Below are positions 1 through 7,665 of a stretch of 21,149 bases of DNA, piece by piece. The stretch covers positions 1-21,149 of the forward strand of contig CAJPRR010000022.1 of the NCBI GenBank assembly GCA_905373085.1, written 5' to 3'. Under the pieces are notes generated by a model. It was not told where the DNA came from. It made no database searches and saw only the letters and a program-made list of their open reading frames with translations. The position numbers were made by a program, and so were the translations under genes. How positions within the stretch are numbered: the first letter of the stretch is position 1; each line of letters opens with the position of its first letter. The stretch is from an uncultured Selenomonas sp. (GTDB taxonomy: Bacteria; Bacillota; Negativicutes; Selenomonadales; Selenomonadaceae).

Positions 1-16
1 ACTCGGGCACCTACCC
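1..16 (-). tRNA. Partial tRNA 5' end, cut by the window edge (type uncertain)
   Basis: Read on the minus strand from 16 to 1 the bases are GGGTAGGTGCCCGAGT. Taking the first seven as the acceptor strand gives U at position 8, CCC as the 5' D stem, A at 14 and G at 15, which match the conserved tRNA positions. The pattern resembles bacterial tRNA-Ser or tRNA-Tyr 5' ends. A perfect promoter lies just upstream. Only 16 nt are visible, so the anticodon and the call itself cannot be confirmed here. Confidence 0.45.
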
Positions 17-19
17 ATG

Positions 20-43
20 AATGCTCCGCACGAACGGAGCATT
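20..43. other. Perfect 9-bp hairpin at the start of the tRNA leader
   Basis: AATGCTCCG (20-28) and CGGAGCATT (35-43) form a perfect inverted repeat around a 6-nt loop. It spans the expected start site of the leftward promoter and ends 3 nt before the putative tRNA. No T run follows on either strand, so it is not an obvious intrinsic terminator. It may fold in the pre-tRNA leader or serve as a binding site. Confidence 0.6.
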
Positions 44-46
44 GCC

Positions 47-75
47 ATTATAGCGACTTTTGGGCAGGCTGTCAA
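47..75 (-). promoter_or_regulatory. Consensus sigma-70 promoter firing leftward out of the window
   Basis: The minus strand carries TTGACA (70-75), a 17-bp spacer (53-69) and TATAAT (47-52), matching both hexamers completely. Transcription should start near position 40 and run into the putative tRNA at 16. Such perfect promoters are typical of stable RNA genes, which supports the tRNA call. The stretch 76-216 between this promoter and the inverted-repeat element shows no gene or clear signal. Confidence 0.75.
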
Positions 76-216
76 GCGAGGATTTCATAAATCTGAGAAA
101 ATCGCGCGCGGTTAGTCGTAAAATGAAATCGGACACGTAAAAAGGACAAGCAAAAGCAGCACGCCTTGGTTAGACACTTCATCCCTAAAGGCAAAGACAT
201 TGCCGCCGTATCCGAC

Positions 217-383
217 TATAGGAACCACTGATAAATTCAGCCCCCATCTTCACGCATCTGCGCTGTCCTCTCGTCGTCGACAAATCCTCGACGTAGCACC
301 GCTACGCCTCCGGTTTGTCTCCTCGATAGATACAGCACATCTGCGCAAATCTGGGCGACTTCATTTTATCAGCGGTTCCTATA
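217..383. mobile_element. 167-bp MITE-like element with 19-bp terminal inverted repeats
   Basis: The left end TATAGGAACCACTGATAAA (217-235) pairs with the reverse complement of 365-383, TATAGGAACCGCTGATAAA, with one mismatch. Both ends finish in TA, fitting a TA target duplication, though the extra TA pairs may belong to the repeat. The interior holds a palindrome: GACAAA near 280 pairs with TTTGTC near 319 and encloses CGTAGC-ACC-GCTACG. No transposase or convincing ORF is present, so it would be non-autonomous. Related arms occur at 10805-10847. The transposase family is not identified; IS5-like ends are a guess from memory. Confidence 0.65.
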
Positions 384-431
384 CTGTACAGAAAGCCGCG
401 GATTGTATCAACTACAGACAGCACATACAGA

Positions 432-459
432 ACGGGCATCCGCAAAGATGCCCGTTTTT
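432..459. terminator. Hairpin terminator downstream of the alpha-galactosidase gene
   Basis: ACGGGCATC (432-440) and GATGCCCGT (447-455) form a 9-bp stem with a 6-nt loop. The plus-strand T run is clean (455-459). For minus-strand transcripts, which are the ones arriving here from the gene ending at 474, the tail is a weaker TTCTGT with an A run before the stem. It probably ends the galactoside operon and may work in both directions. Confidence 0.7.
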
Positions 460-473
460 GCATGTGGGGAAGA

Positions 474-2699
474 TCATTCAACAGCCTTCAGCACATAAAT
501 GCGCGACTCAAAATCCACCGACAGCCCGTTCTCCGCAATCGGTTCGCCCGCCGTGCCGTCCGTCGTGATAAGCCCGTAGTTCATCAGCTCATCGCCGTAG
601 CAGCGCACACCGTTGCGGCGATTTTCATAGAGGACATCCGGCAGGAGTCCCGCAAGCTTCACGCGCTCGAAGCGATAATTCACGCGGTTCAGTGTGCGAT
701 ACCAGCCGACAATCGCCGTCTTCCGATCCGCACTCACGCTCATCCACGCCATGACATTATTTTCAAAGGGGCTTTGCAGGCGATAGAACGTCCCGTACTG
801 GAAGATTTCCCGATACTCCTTCATAAAGGAAACCTGTTCTTTGACCTCTGCAATCTCCTCTTCCGTCAATTTGTTCAAATCGAGCTCATAGCCGAACGTC
901 CCGAAGTATGCCGTATTCGCACGCGTGTGCAGCGGCGTCATGCGATTCATCTGATGGTTCGGTACGACGGAGACATGGCTGCCCATGCTGCTCACAGGAT
1001 AGCACATGGATGTGCCGTACTGGATCTTCTGCCGCTCGGCGGCATCCGAATTATCGCTCGTCCACGCCTGCGGCGCATAGTAAAGCATACCGGGGTCAAA
1101 GCGGCCGCCGCCCGAAGCGCAGGACTCGAAGAGCACATGCGGGAACTTCGCGGTCAGGCGTTCGTAGAGCTCGTAAAGGCCGAGGATATAGCGATGGAAC
1201 ACCTCGCCCTGCTGATCTGCGGGCAGCGTGTGCGACCAGCATTCCGTGATGCTGCGGTTCATGTCCCATTTCACATAGGAGACCTTGCCGCTCGCGAGAA
1301 TCGCCTCCACCTGCCCATAGATGTTGTCGACCACCTCTTGGCGCGAGAAATCGAGCACGCACTGCGAGCGTCCGAGCGACTTGCGCCGTCCCGGTACGGA
1401 AAGCACCCAGTCGGGATGCGCACGATAGAGGTCAGAGTCCTCGTTGACCATCTCAAGCTCAACCCAGATGCCGAACTTCATGCCGCGCGCCTCGATCTTC
1501 TCCGCGAGTCCGTCGATGCCGTTCGGCAAACGATCGCGGTTGACCGTCCAGTCGCCCAGTCCCGCATAGTCGGATGTGCGAGCACCGAACCAGCCGTCGT
1601 CAAGAACGAAGAGCTCGATGCCGCACTCCGCCGCCTTGTCCGCTATCTTGAGCAGCTTCTCCTCCGTAAAGTCGAAATACGTCGCTTCCCAGTTGTTGAT
1701 GAGAATCGGGCGCACCTTGTCGCGCCACGGTCCGCGCGCCAATCGCTTCTGATAGAGACGGTGATACGTTTGACTCATGCCGTTGAGTCCCGCATCCGTC
1801 CAGACGAGAACCGCCTCGGGCGTCTGGAACTCTGCGCCCGGCACAAGCTTCCAGTCGAAATCCGTGCTGTGGATGCCCGCCTGCAGACGTGTCACGCCGT
1901 GGTTGTCGACCTCGGCAAGCATCTCGAAATTCCCGCTATAGACGAGACTCATCGCCAGCGCCTCGCCGCATGTTTCCGTCGTCCCACGGCGCAGGAGAGC
2001 TGCAAATGGATTGTACTGTCCCGAGGAATGCCCGCGGCGGCTGCCAATCGCCGTGATGCCCGTTGTGAGCGGACGAATCTCGATATGACGTTCGCGCGAC
2101 CATGCCCCCGTCAGCTCCAGCCAATCGTACTGCGTATCGGGCAAGTCAATCGACATGCTCATGACCTTCTGCAGATGCAGCACTTCCTTGCCCTCGTTGA
2201 TGTAACGCACACTGCGTGCGATTGCACCACCCTCGGCAAATATGGTATAGAGAAGCTCGGCACGCAGTCCCGTCAATTCATCCTTCACCTCGACGATGAG
2301 CGTCTTTGCCTCCGCCTCCGCCTCCGCATACGTCGCAGGCAGCCCAGCAAGTTTCGGCTTGCCGTCCATGACACGATAGCCTGCATACTGCAGATCGAGG
2401 ATACGGCTGCCGTTCTCCTGCAGAACGTTCAGCGCAGGGCGGCGGAAATCCGACGAGCCGTACGTCGGCAATTCCTGACGGATTGCGTCCAGCGAGTAGC
2501 TGCGCGTATCCGCAAAGACACATGCCGTCATGCCACGGTGCACGCGCTCGAAGATGTGCTCAAAACCCTCACGGTCGCGGAGCGCCTTGCCGTAGTAGAG
2601 CGAACCCAGCCCGCCATGGGGCAGCACCATGAAGATGTAACTCACGGAATCGTTGAAGAGATGAAAGACCCTGCCCTGCTCATGATAAACGATGTTCAT
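474..2699 (-). CDS. aga: Alpha-galactosidase, glycoside hydrolase family 36 (741 aa)
   Basis: This cytoplasmic enzyme hydrolyses terminal alpha-1,6-galactosyl residues, as in melibiose and raffinose, releasing galactose for the Leloir genes upstream. Length and layout fit tetrameric bacterial GH36 enzymes: an N-terminal beta-supersandwich, a central TIM barrel and a C-terminal beta domain. Visible motifs are FVLDDGWFG (364-372), YVKWDMNR with the nucleophile Asp479, ESCASGGGRFD (525-535) and WTSDNSD with the acid/base Asp549. No signal peptide is seen. The start at 2699 (MNIVYHEQ) is preferred because GGGGG lies about 7 nt before it and family members start this way; an in-frame ATG at 2732 also has a GAGGGG site and would add 11 residues. 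It is the last gene of the operon, 48 bp after the LacI-family regulator. Substrate range cannot be read from sequence alone. Confidence 0.95.
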   Translation of the reverse strand: MNIVYHEQGRVFHLFNDSVSYIFMVLPHGGLGSLYYGKALRDREGFEHIFERVHRGMTACVFADTRSYSLDAIRQELPTYGSSDFRRPALNVLQENGSRILDLQYAGYRVMDGKPKLAGLPATYAEAEAEAKTLIVEVKDELTGLRAELLYTIFAEGGAIARSVRYINEGKEVLHLQKVMSMSIDLPDTQYDWLELTGAWSRERHIEIRPLTTGITAIGSRRGHSSGQYNPFAALLRRGTTETCGEALAMSLVYSGNFEMLAEVDNHGVTRLQAGIHSTDFDWKLVPGAEFQTPEAVLVWTDAGLNGMSQTYHRLYQKRLARGPWRDKVRPILINNWEATYFDFTEEKLLKIADKAAECGIELFVLDDGWFGARTSDYAGLGDWTVNRDRLPNGIDGLAEKIEARGMKFGIWVELEMVNEDSDLYRAHPDWVLSVPGRRKSLGRSQCVLDFSRQEVVDNIYGQVEAILASGKVSYVKWDMNRSITECWSHTLPADQQGEVFHRYILGLYELYERLTAKFPHVLFESCASGGGRFDPGMLYYAPQAWTSDNSDAAERQKIQYGTSMCYPVSSMGSHVSVVPNHQMNRMTPLHTRANTAYFGTFGYELDLNKLTEEEIAEVKEQVSFMKEYREIFQYGTFYRLQSPFENNVMAWMSVSADRKTAIVGWYRTLNRVNYRFERVKLAGLLPDVLYENRRNGVRCYGDELMNYGLITTDGTAGEPIAENGLSVDFESRIYVLKAVE

Positions 2700-2747
2700 G
2701 CAATTTCCCCCTTCACTTGCAGCCTTTTCCATGCAAGTCCCCTCATT

Positions 2748-3767
2748 TCAACTTTCTTCCACGTGAAACCCTGTCGTCCCGCGCTCAACCACAGTATTGG
2801 CAAGCACGACGTTCTCCGTCACGCCATCCTCGATCTTTGCCAGCATGAGGCGCGCCGCCTCCCGCCCGAGATCGCCCATGTGCTGGTCGACGGTCGTAAG
2901 GTTGGGCGCAGTATATCGGCTGAGTGCCGTATTGTCATAGCCGATCAACGAGATATCCTGCGGCACGCGCCGCCCCATGCGCTGACAGGCATTCAGCGCC
3001 CCCATCGCCATGAGATCGTTGCAGCAGAAGATTGCCGTCGGCGCAAACCCCAGCATCATGTCCATCAGGATGAACATCGTGTTCTCGACGGTCTCGATGC
3101 GATTGCCCTCGCCGATATTGACAATATCCTCTTCATGGAATGTCCCGCGCTCTTGCATGACGGAACGGTAAACTTTCTCCTTGATGCGGTAGGAATCACT
3201 GTTTTCCCCCTGCACGAAGAGGATGCGTTCGTGCCCGTAGTGAAAGAGATGCTCAAGCGCCGCCCGCGCCCCGCTGCTCTGATCGCTCGTTACATACGAT
3301 ATGCCCGCGATCTCCCGCGCACTGTTGACAAAGACCAGAGGCAGGCGCGCCGCCGTGCTCTCGTAGAAATCCGACACGGCCATCTCCGTATTCGGACTGA
3401 CAACGATGACGCCCGAAACATTGCGTGTGATGAAATCCCTCACGCACTCTTCCTCGCGCGCCGCATCGTTCTGTGCACACGCGAGGAGCAGGGAGTACGA
3501 GCTCTGCCGCAGATGCTCCTCGATTCCGTCGAGCACCTCGGCAAAGAACATATTGTCAAAGCTCGGTACGACGACGCCGATGCTCGATGAGCGCTGCATG
3601 TTCAGCTCACGTGCCTGCAAATTCGGCACATACTCCAGTTTTTTGATGGAATTCTCCACCTTGAGCCGCGTCTTTTCGCGCACGGGATAATTTCCGTTCA
3701 CCACGCGCGAGACCGTCGCCACTGAAACGCCGGAATCCTTTGCCACATCGATGATCGTCGCCTTCAT
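2748..3767 (-). CDS. LacI/GalR-family transcriptional regulator (339 aa)
   Basis: This is a sugar-responsive DNA-binding protein. The N-terminal LacI helix-turn-helix spans about residues 4-23 (IIDVAKDSGVSVATVSRVV), followed by the hinge helix NLQARELN (49-56) whose Leu55 matches the minor-groove-inserting leucine of the family. The rest is a periplasmic-binding-protein-like sensor beginning SSIGVVVPSF. It lies inside the operon, 33 bp after galT and 48 bp before the alpha-galactosidase, so it is probably co-transcribed and autoregulated. Two pairs of AAACGTTT-type operators (7558-7624 and 13013-13080) are its likely targets. The effector (galactose, a galactoside or a phosphorylated sugar) is unknown. 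The Shine-Dalgarno is weak: GGGAG lies about 14 nt upstream. Confidence 0.93.
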   Translation of the reverse strand: MKATIIDVAKDSGVSVATVSRVVNGNYPVREKTRLKVENSIKKLEYVPNLQARELNMQRSSSIGVVVPSFDNMFFAEVLDGIEEHLRQSSYSLLLACAQNDAAREEECVRDFITRNVSGVIVVSPNTEMAVSDFYESTAARLPLVFVNSAREIAGISYVTSDQSSGARAALEHLFHYGHERILFVQGENSDSYRIKEKVYRSVMQERGTFHEEDIVNIGEGNRIETVENTMFILMDMMLGFAPTAIFCCNDLMAMGALNACQRMGRRVPQDISLIGYDNTALSRYTAPNLTTVDQHMGDLGREAARLMLAKIEDGVTENVVLANTVVERGTTGFHVEES

Positions 3768-3800
3768 CTCGTTCTTCTCTGCTCCCTCATACTCCCGATT

Positions 3801-5306
3801 TCAAACGTCCTTTATACTGTTGAACCAGCGATCGAACGCCGCCATCCCCGCCGCATCGCGCTTGAAAACGCCCGCGTGCGTGAGCACCCGTAAAAACACG
3901 GCGCCGATCTCATCGCGCAGGATTTCATCTGCATCCGCCTCCGTCACTGCGGGATGCGACGCGCGTACCGAGCGATACCAGTCCGCATGCTTTTCAATGT
4001 CCGCGATGCCGGAGATGTCCTCCGTTCCCTTCAAGAGTTCCGTGCGCACCTGTTCCATCTCTGATTTAAGCCGCGCGGGCAGGATTGCCAGCCCCAGCAC
4101 CTCGATCAGGCCGATGTTCTCCTTCTTGATGTGGTGCACATCGGCATGCGGATGGAACAACCCGAGCGGATGCTCCTCCGTCGTGCGATTGTTGCGGAAG
4201 ACGAGATCGAACTCGAAATCCTTGCCGCGCCGCCGCGCAATCGGCGTGATCGTGTTGTGTGGCGCATCCGTCTCCGCCAGAATCTCCACCGAAGCGTCGC
4301 TGTATGTGCGCCACGCGGCGAGAATCTTCGCTGCAAGGTCGATGAGAGCTTCCTTGTCGGATGACGTGAGGCGCAGGGTCGACATCGGCCATTTCACGCG
4401 CCCCGCGCGGACATTCGGATAGTTCGCAAAGCGATATTCCTGCTCCACTGGCGCACGCTCCATGGCAAACGTATAGCGCCCGCCCTGGTAGTGGTCATGC
4501 GAAAGGATCGAGCCGCCGACGATCGGCAGATCGGCATTCGAGCCCGCGAAATAATGCGGAAAAATCTCAAGGAACGCCGCGAGATTCTCAAACGTCTCGC
4601 GCGAGATCGCCATCGGCACATGCTCGTTGTTCAGCACGATGCAGTGCTCATTGTAATAGGTGTAAGGCGAATACTGCAAAAACCACGAACGCCCCGCAAG
4701 ATCGAGCGGAATGAGGCGATGCGTCTCGCGCGCAGGGTGATTCACGCGCCCCGCGTAGCCCTCGTTCTCGCGGCAGAGCAGACATTTCGGATAGGCGGAA
4801 GACCGCGCGAGTTTTGCCTTTGCGATGTCGCGCGGATCCTTCTCCGGCTTCGAGAGATTGATCGTCACATCGAGAGCGCCATACTCCGTCGCCGCCTGCC
4901 ACGCAATGTTCTTGTCGATGCGCGCCTTGCGGATGTAGTTCGAGGCGATGCTCAGGTCATAATAGTAATCCGTCGCCTCACGCGGCGATGTTGCATAAAG
5001 GGCGCGAAACTGACGCACGACCTCGGACGGACGCGGCATCACGCAGTCCATGATGCGCGTATCAAAGAGATCGCGCTCATCCGTCGTGCCCTCGATCAGC
5101 CCCTTCCCCGCCGCATAGTCGAGCATGCGCTCCAAGATGGGCGTCGCCGTCTCCAGTGTTTCATCCACCTGCTCCGGAACATATTCTTCCACACCGAGCA
5201 CGTCGAGCAAACGATTCGCGGCATAGACTTCATCCTCGGGCGCAATCAGCCCCTTCTGACGGGCAAAGTGCAGGAGGCGGCATATTTCATGCTGCATATC
5301 ACACAT
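3801..5306 (-). CDS. galT: Galactose-1-phosphate uridylyltransferase, type 2 (501 aa)
   Basis: GalT exchanges UMP between UDP-glucose and galactose-1-phosphate, yielding glucose-1-phosphate and UDP-galactose. At about 500 aa it belongs to the long Firmicutes-type class rather than the roughly 350-aa E. coli type. SHDHYQGGRY (269-278) holds His270 and His272 and corresponds to the active-site histidine segment, and CLLC (175-178) is a possible metal-binding pair. The start at 5306 (MCDMQHEI) follows AGGAGGGG with a 5-nt gap. It begins 17 bp after galE and ends 33 bp before the LacI-family gene, so it is part of one transcript. Confidence 0.95.
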   Translation of the reverse strand: MCDMQHEICRLLHFARQKGLIAPEDEVYAANRLLDVLGVEEYVPEQVDETLETATPILERMLDYAAGKGLIEGTTDERDLFDTRIMDCVMPRPSEVVRQFRALYATSPREATDYYYDLSIASNYIRKARIDKNIAWQAATEYGALDVTINLSKPEKDPRDIAKAKLARSSAYPKCLLCRENEGYAGRVNHPARETHRLIPLDLAGRSWFLQYSPYTYYNEHCIVLNNEHVPMAISRETFENLAAFLEIFPHYFAGSNADLPIVGGSILSHDHYQGGRYTFAMERAPVEQEYRFANYPNVRAGRVKWPMSTLRLTSSDKEALIDLAAKILAAWRTYSDASVEILAETDAPHNTITPIARRRGKDFEFDLVFRNNRTTEEHPLGLFHPHADVHHIKKENIGLIEVLGLAILPARLKSEMEQVRTELLKGTEDISGIADIEKHADWYRSVRASHPAVTEADADEILRDEIGAVFLRVLTHAGVFKRDAAGMAAFDRWFNSIKDV

Positions 5307-5323
5307 GATAACCCCTCCTGCAC

Positions 5324-6313
5324 CTAGTCTTCATAGCCATGCGGATGATGTTCATGCCAGCGCCACGCCGTGCCGATGACCTGTTCCACATCCGTGAACT
5401 GCGGTTTCCAGCCGAGCACGGAACGCGCCTTCTCACTGGACGCGATGAGCTGCGCCGGGTCGCCCGCGCGCCGTGCGCCAATCTCCACCTTGATGGAGCG
5501 TCCCGTCGCCTTTTCCGCTGCCGCAATCATCTCCTTGACCGAGAAGCCCTGCCCGTTGCCGAGATTGAAGATGTCGCTCGCACCGCCCTTTCGCAGGTAT
5601 TCGAGCGCAAGCACATGAGCATCCGCGAGATCGACAACGTGGATGTAGTCGCGCAGGCACGTTCCATCCGGCGTCGGATAATCGTCTCCGAACACCGTGA
5701 TATGGTCGCGCCGCCCCGTCGGCACTTGCAGGATGAGCGGAATGAGATGCGTTTCCGTCGCGTGATCCTCGCCGATCGAGCCGTCCGGCAAAGCCCCCGC
5801 CGCATTGAAGTAGCGCAGAGACACATAGCGCACGCCGTTGGCGCGGCTCACCCACTTCATCATCTTCTCCATCGTGAGCTTCGTCTCGCCATAGGTGTTC
5901 GTCGGGCATGTCTCATCGTCCTCGTGAATCGGCACGCGCTTCGGCTCGCCGTAGACCGCCGCCGTCGAAGAGAATACGATCTTATCGACGCCATGGCGCA
6001 CCATCGCCTCAAGGAGCACCTGCATCCCATAGACATTGTTGTTGAAGTAGAGCAGGGGCTTTTCCATGCTCTCGCCGACGAGAGAATTCGCCGCAAAGTG
6101 GATGACCGCCTCGACCTTGTTTTCGGTAAAAATCTTGTCGAGAACCGAAGCATCGCGAATGTCGCCCTCGTAAAACTTCGCCTTCGGGTTCAGTGCGCCG
6201 CGGTGTCCCGTCTGCAGATTGTCGACAATGACAACCTGCTCGCCCTTTTCGATGAGCGCGTGCACGGCATGAGAGCCGATGTAGCCCGCGCCTCCGCATA
6301 CCAATATCGCCAT
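5324..6313 (-). CDS. galE: UDP-glucose 4-epimerase (329 aa)
   Basis: GalE interconverts UDP-galactose and UDP-glucose with bound NAD, closing the Leloir cycle. It is an extended short-chain dehydrogenase. The N-terminal NAD motif GGAGYIG (7-13) follows the first beta strand, and the catalytic elements are FSSTAAVYG (114-122) and Y141xxxK145. Length is normal for the family. GGAG lies about 7 nt before the ATG at 6313. The gene is 24 bp after galK and 17 bp before galT, fitting translationally linked expression. Use of N-acetylated sugars cannot be excluded. Confidence 0.96.
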   Translation of the reverse strand: MAILVCGGAGYIGSHAVHALIEKGEQVVIVDNLQTGHRGALNPKAKFYEGDIRDASVLDKIFTENKVEAVIHFAANSLVGESMEKPLLYFNNNVYGMQVLLEAMVRHGVDKIVFSSTAAVYGEPKRVPIHEDDETCPTNTYGETKLTMEKMMKWVSRANGVRYVSLRYFNAAGALPDGSIGEDHATETHLIPLILQVPTGRRDHITVFGDDYPTPDGTCLRDYIHVVDLADAHVLALEYLRKGGASDIFNLGNGQGFSVKEMIAAAEKATGRSIKVEIGARRAGDPAQLIASSEKARSVLGWKPQFTDVEQVIGTAWRWHEHHPHGYED

Positions 6314-6337
6314 GAGAGTTCTCCTTTCGCTCCGCTC

Positions 6338-7504
6338 TTACAGACGGTGTGCGCCGTCCGCAATATTCGCCACATAGAAGCTCGGCGCATAGCCGATCTT
6401 CGCCGTATATGCCTCTGCAACATTCTTCTCAAATGCAGGGATCGCCTCGTCGCGCACAATGCTGACCGTGCAGCCTGCAAAGCCGCCTCCCGTCATGCGC
6501 GAGCCGAGCACTCCCTCCTGCTGCCACGCAAGTTCCGCGAGCGCATCCAGCTCGGGCCCCGTCACCTCGTAATCGTCGCGCAGGGAAACGTGGGAATCGT
6601 TCATCAGTGCGCCAAACCGCTTCACATCGTTCTGCTCAAGCGCCTCCACTGCCTCAAGTGTGCGGCGGTTCTCGTAAACCGCGTGGCGCGCACGTCTGCG
6701 CTCGACCTCATCCTCGATGACGGCGGCATTCTCATCGAACTCTGCATTCGTCAGCTCGCCGAGCGTTTTGATCGCCTTGACCTTCTGCAGAGCCTTCAGC
6801 GCCGCCTCGCTCTGCATGCGCCGCTCGTTGTACTCAGAAGAAACGAGGCTGTGCGCCTTGTTCGTGTTCGTGATGACGATGCTGCACCCCTTGAGGTCGA
6901 GCTTGCTGTAGCGGTAATCGAGCGTATTGCAGTCGAGCAGGATCGCGCAGTCCTTCTTGCCCATGCCGACGGCAAACTGATCCATGATGCCGCAGTTCAT
7001 GCCGACGAATTCATTCTCCGCCTTTTGCGCGAGCTTTACAATCTCCACCATGTCGATGCCGAGACCAAGCTCCTCGTTCAGAATGACCCCCATCAAGACC
7101 TCGATGGAAGCGGAAGAAGAAAGCCCCGCGCCGTTGGGCAGCGTCCCGTAGACGAGGATGTCGAAACCGTGCGCTGCAGGATGTCCCGCGTCCTCCATCA
7201 TGCGCACGACGCCGATGGGATAGTTGGCCCAGCCATAGGCCGCGCTCTTTACCGCACCGTGCATGGGGAACTCCACCACGCCCTGCTCCTCTGCATTCAT
7301 CGAGTAGAGGCGCGACACATCATCCGCACGCGGCGCAGCGAGCGCATACGTGCCGAGCGAGATCGCACACGGAAAGACGTGCCCGCCGTTGTAGTCCGTA
7401 TGCTCGCCGATGAGATTCACACGCCCCGGCGAGAAATACGCATGCGTTTCAGCCGCACCGAATTTCTCACGAAATACTTTTTTCATCTCATCCAAGATTG
7501 CCAT
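6338..7504 (-). CDS. galK: Galactokinase (388 aa)
   Basis: GalK phosphorylates galactose at C1 with ATP, the first Leloir step. It is a GHMP kinase: the galactokinase signature GRVNLIGEHTDYNGGH spans 27-42, the phosphate loop LPNGAGLSSSAS 122-133, catalytic Asp175 sits in CGIMDQF, and the third motif MTGGGFAGC lies near the C-terminus. The start at 7504 (MAILDEM) is chosen because GGAGGAGG lies directly before it; the in-frame ATG at 7519 sits just upstream of that ribosome site. It is the first gene of the galKET-regulator-aga unit and has its own promoter and paired operators (7558-7624), 162 bp downstream of lacZ. Confidence 0.96.
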   Translation of the reverse strand: MAILDEMKKVFREKFGAAETHAYFSPGRVNLIGEHTDYNGGHVFPCAISLGTYALAAPRADDVSRLYSMNAEEQGVVEFPMHGAVKSAAYGWANYPIGVVRMMEDAGHPAAHGFDILVYGTLPNGAGLSSSASIEVLMGVILNEELGLGIDMVEIVKLAQKAENEFVGMNCGIMDQFAVGMGKKDCAILLDCNTLDYRYSKLDLKGCSIVITNTNKAHSLVSSEYNERRMQSEAALKALQKVKAIKTLGELTNAEFDENAAVIEDEVERRRARHAVYENRRTLEAVEALEQNDVKRFGALMNDSHVSLRDDYEVTGPELDALAELAWQQEGVLGSRMTGGGFAGCTVSIVRDEAIPAFEKNVAEAYTAKIGYAPSFYVANIADGAHRL

Positions 7505-7557
7505 TGGCTCCTCCTCCATGTATCTTCATTTGTCCGTCTATATTTTGGCTCGTATGA

Positions 7558-7573
7558 AAGTAAACGTTTTCTT
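7558..7573. promoter_or_regulatory. LacI-family operator, downstream site of the galK promoter
   Basis: AAGTAAACGTTTTCTT is centred on a CG step at 7565/7566, as in LacI/GalR/PurR operators. The extended 18-mer AAAGTAAACGTTTTCTTT (7557-7574) is identical to the one at 13012-13029 upstream of the symporter operon. It also fits a CcpA cre site with one mismatch, so the binding protein is not settled. Confidence 0.75.
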
Positions 7574-7585
7574 TTCCCGCTTCCT

Positions 7586-7614
7586 ATTTTATCCTCTTTC
7601 GCAAAGAAACGCAA
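7586..7614 (-). promoter_or_regulatory. galK operon promoter
   Basis: The minus strand has TTGCGT (7609-7614), a 17-bp spacer (7592-7608) and TAAAAT (7586-7591). The -35 box lies inside one operator and the second operator sits just past the expected start. This gives a start near 7579 and a leader of about 75 nt before galK. The layout is nearly the same as at 13042-13070. Confidence 0.75.
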
Positions 7615-7624
7615 GCGTTTTTGT
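7609..7624. promoter_or_regulatory. LacI-family operator overlapping the galK -35 box
   Basis: ACGCAAGCGTTTTTGT resembles the PurR/GalR-type 16-bp operator and is centred at 7616/7617, 51 bp from the downstream site. It overlaps the -35 hexamer completely. It is more degenerate than the other three copies and fits cre less well. Confidence 0.6.
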
Positions 7625-7665
7625 GAGATTTTCATAGGTTCAGCAAAAGACGGATGCCCCCGCCG

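Noticed and set aside
217..383. CRISPR-like or tRNA-like structure
   Set aside because: There are no regularly spaced direct repeats and no tRNA signature; the paired ends fit a transposon-type element better.
200..568. 122-codon plus-strand open frame
   Set aside because: It runs through the inverted-repeat element, the terminator and the end of the alpha-galactosidase gene, with no ribosome site and low-complexity content.
462..3590. 1042-codon plus-strand open frame
   Set aside because: It lies opposite the alpha-galactosidase and LacI-family genes, whose motifs are intact. Its Arg/His/Ala-rich translation has no recognisable domain, and it arises from GC-rich codon bias.
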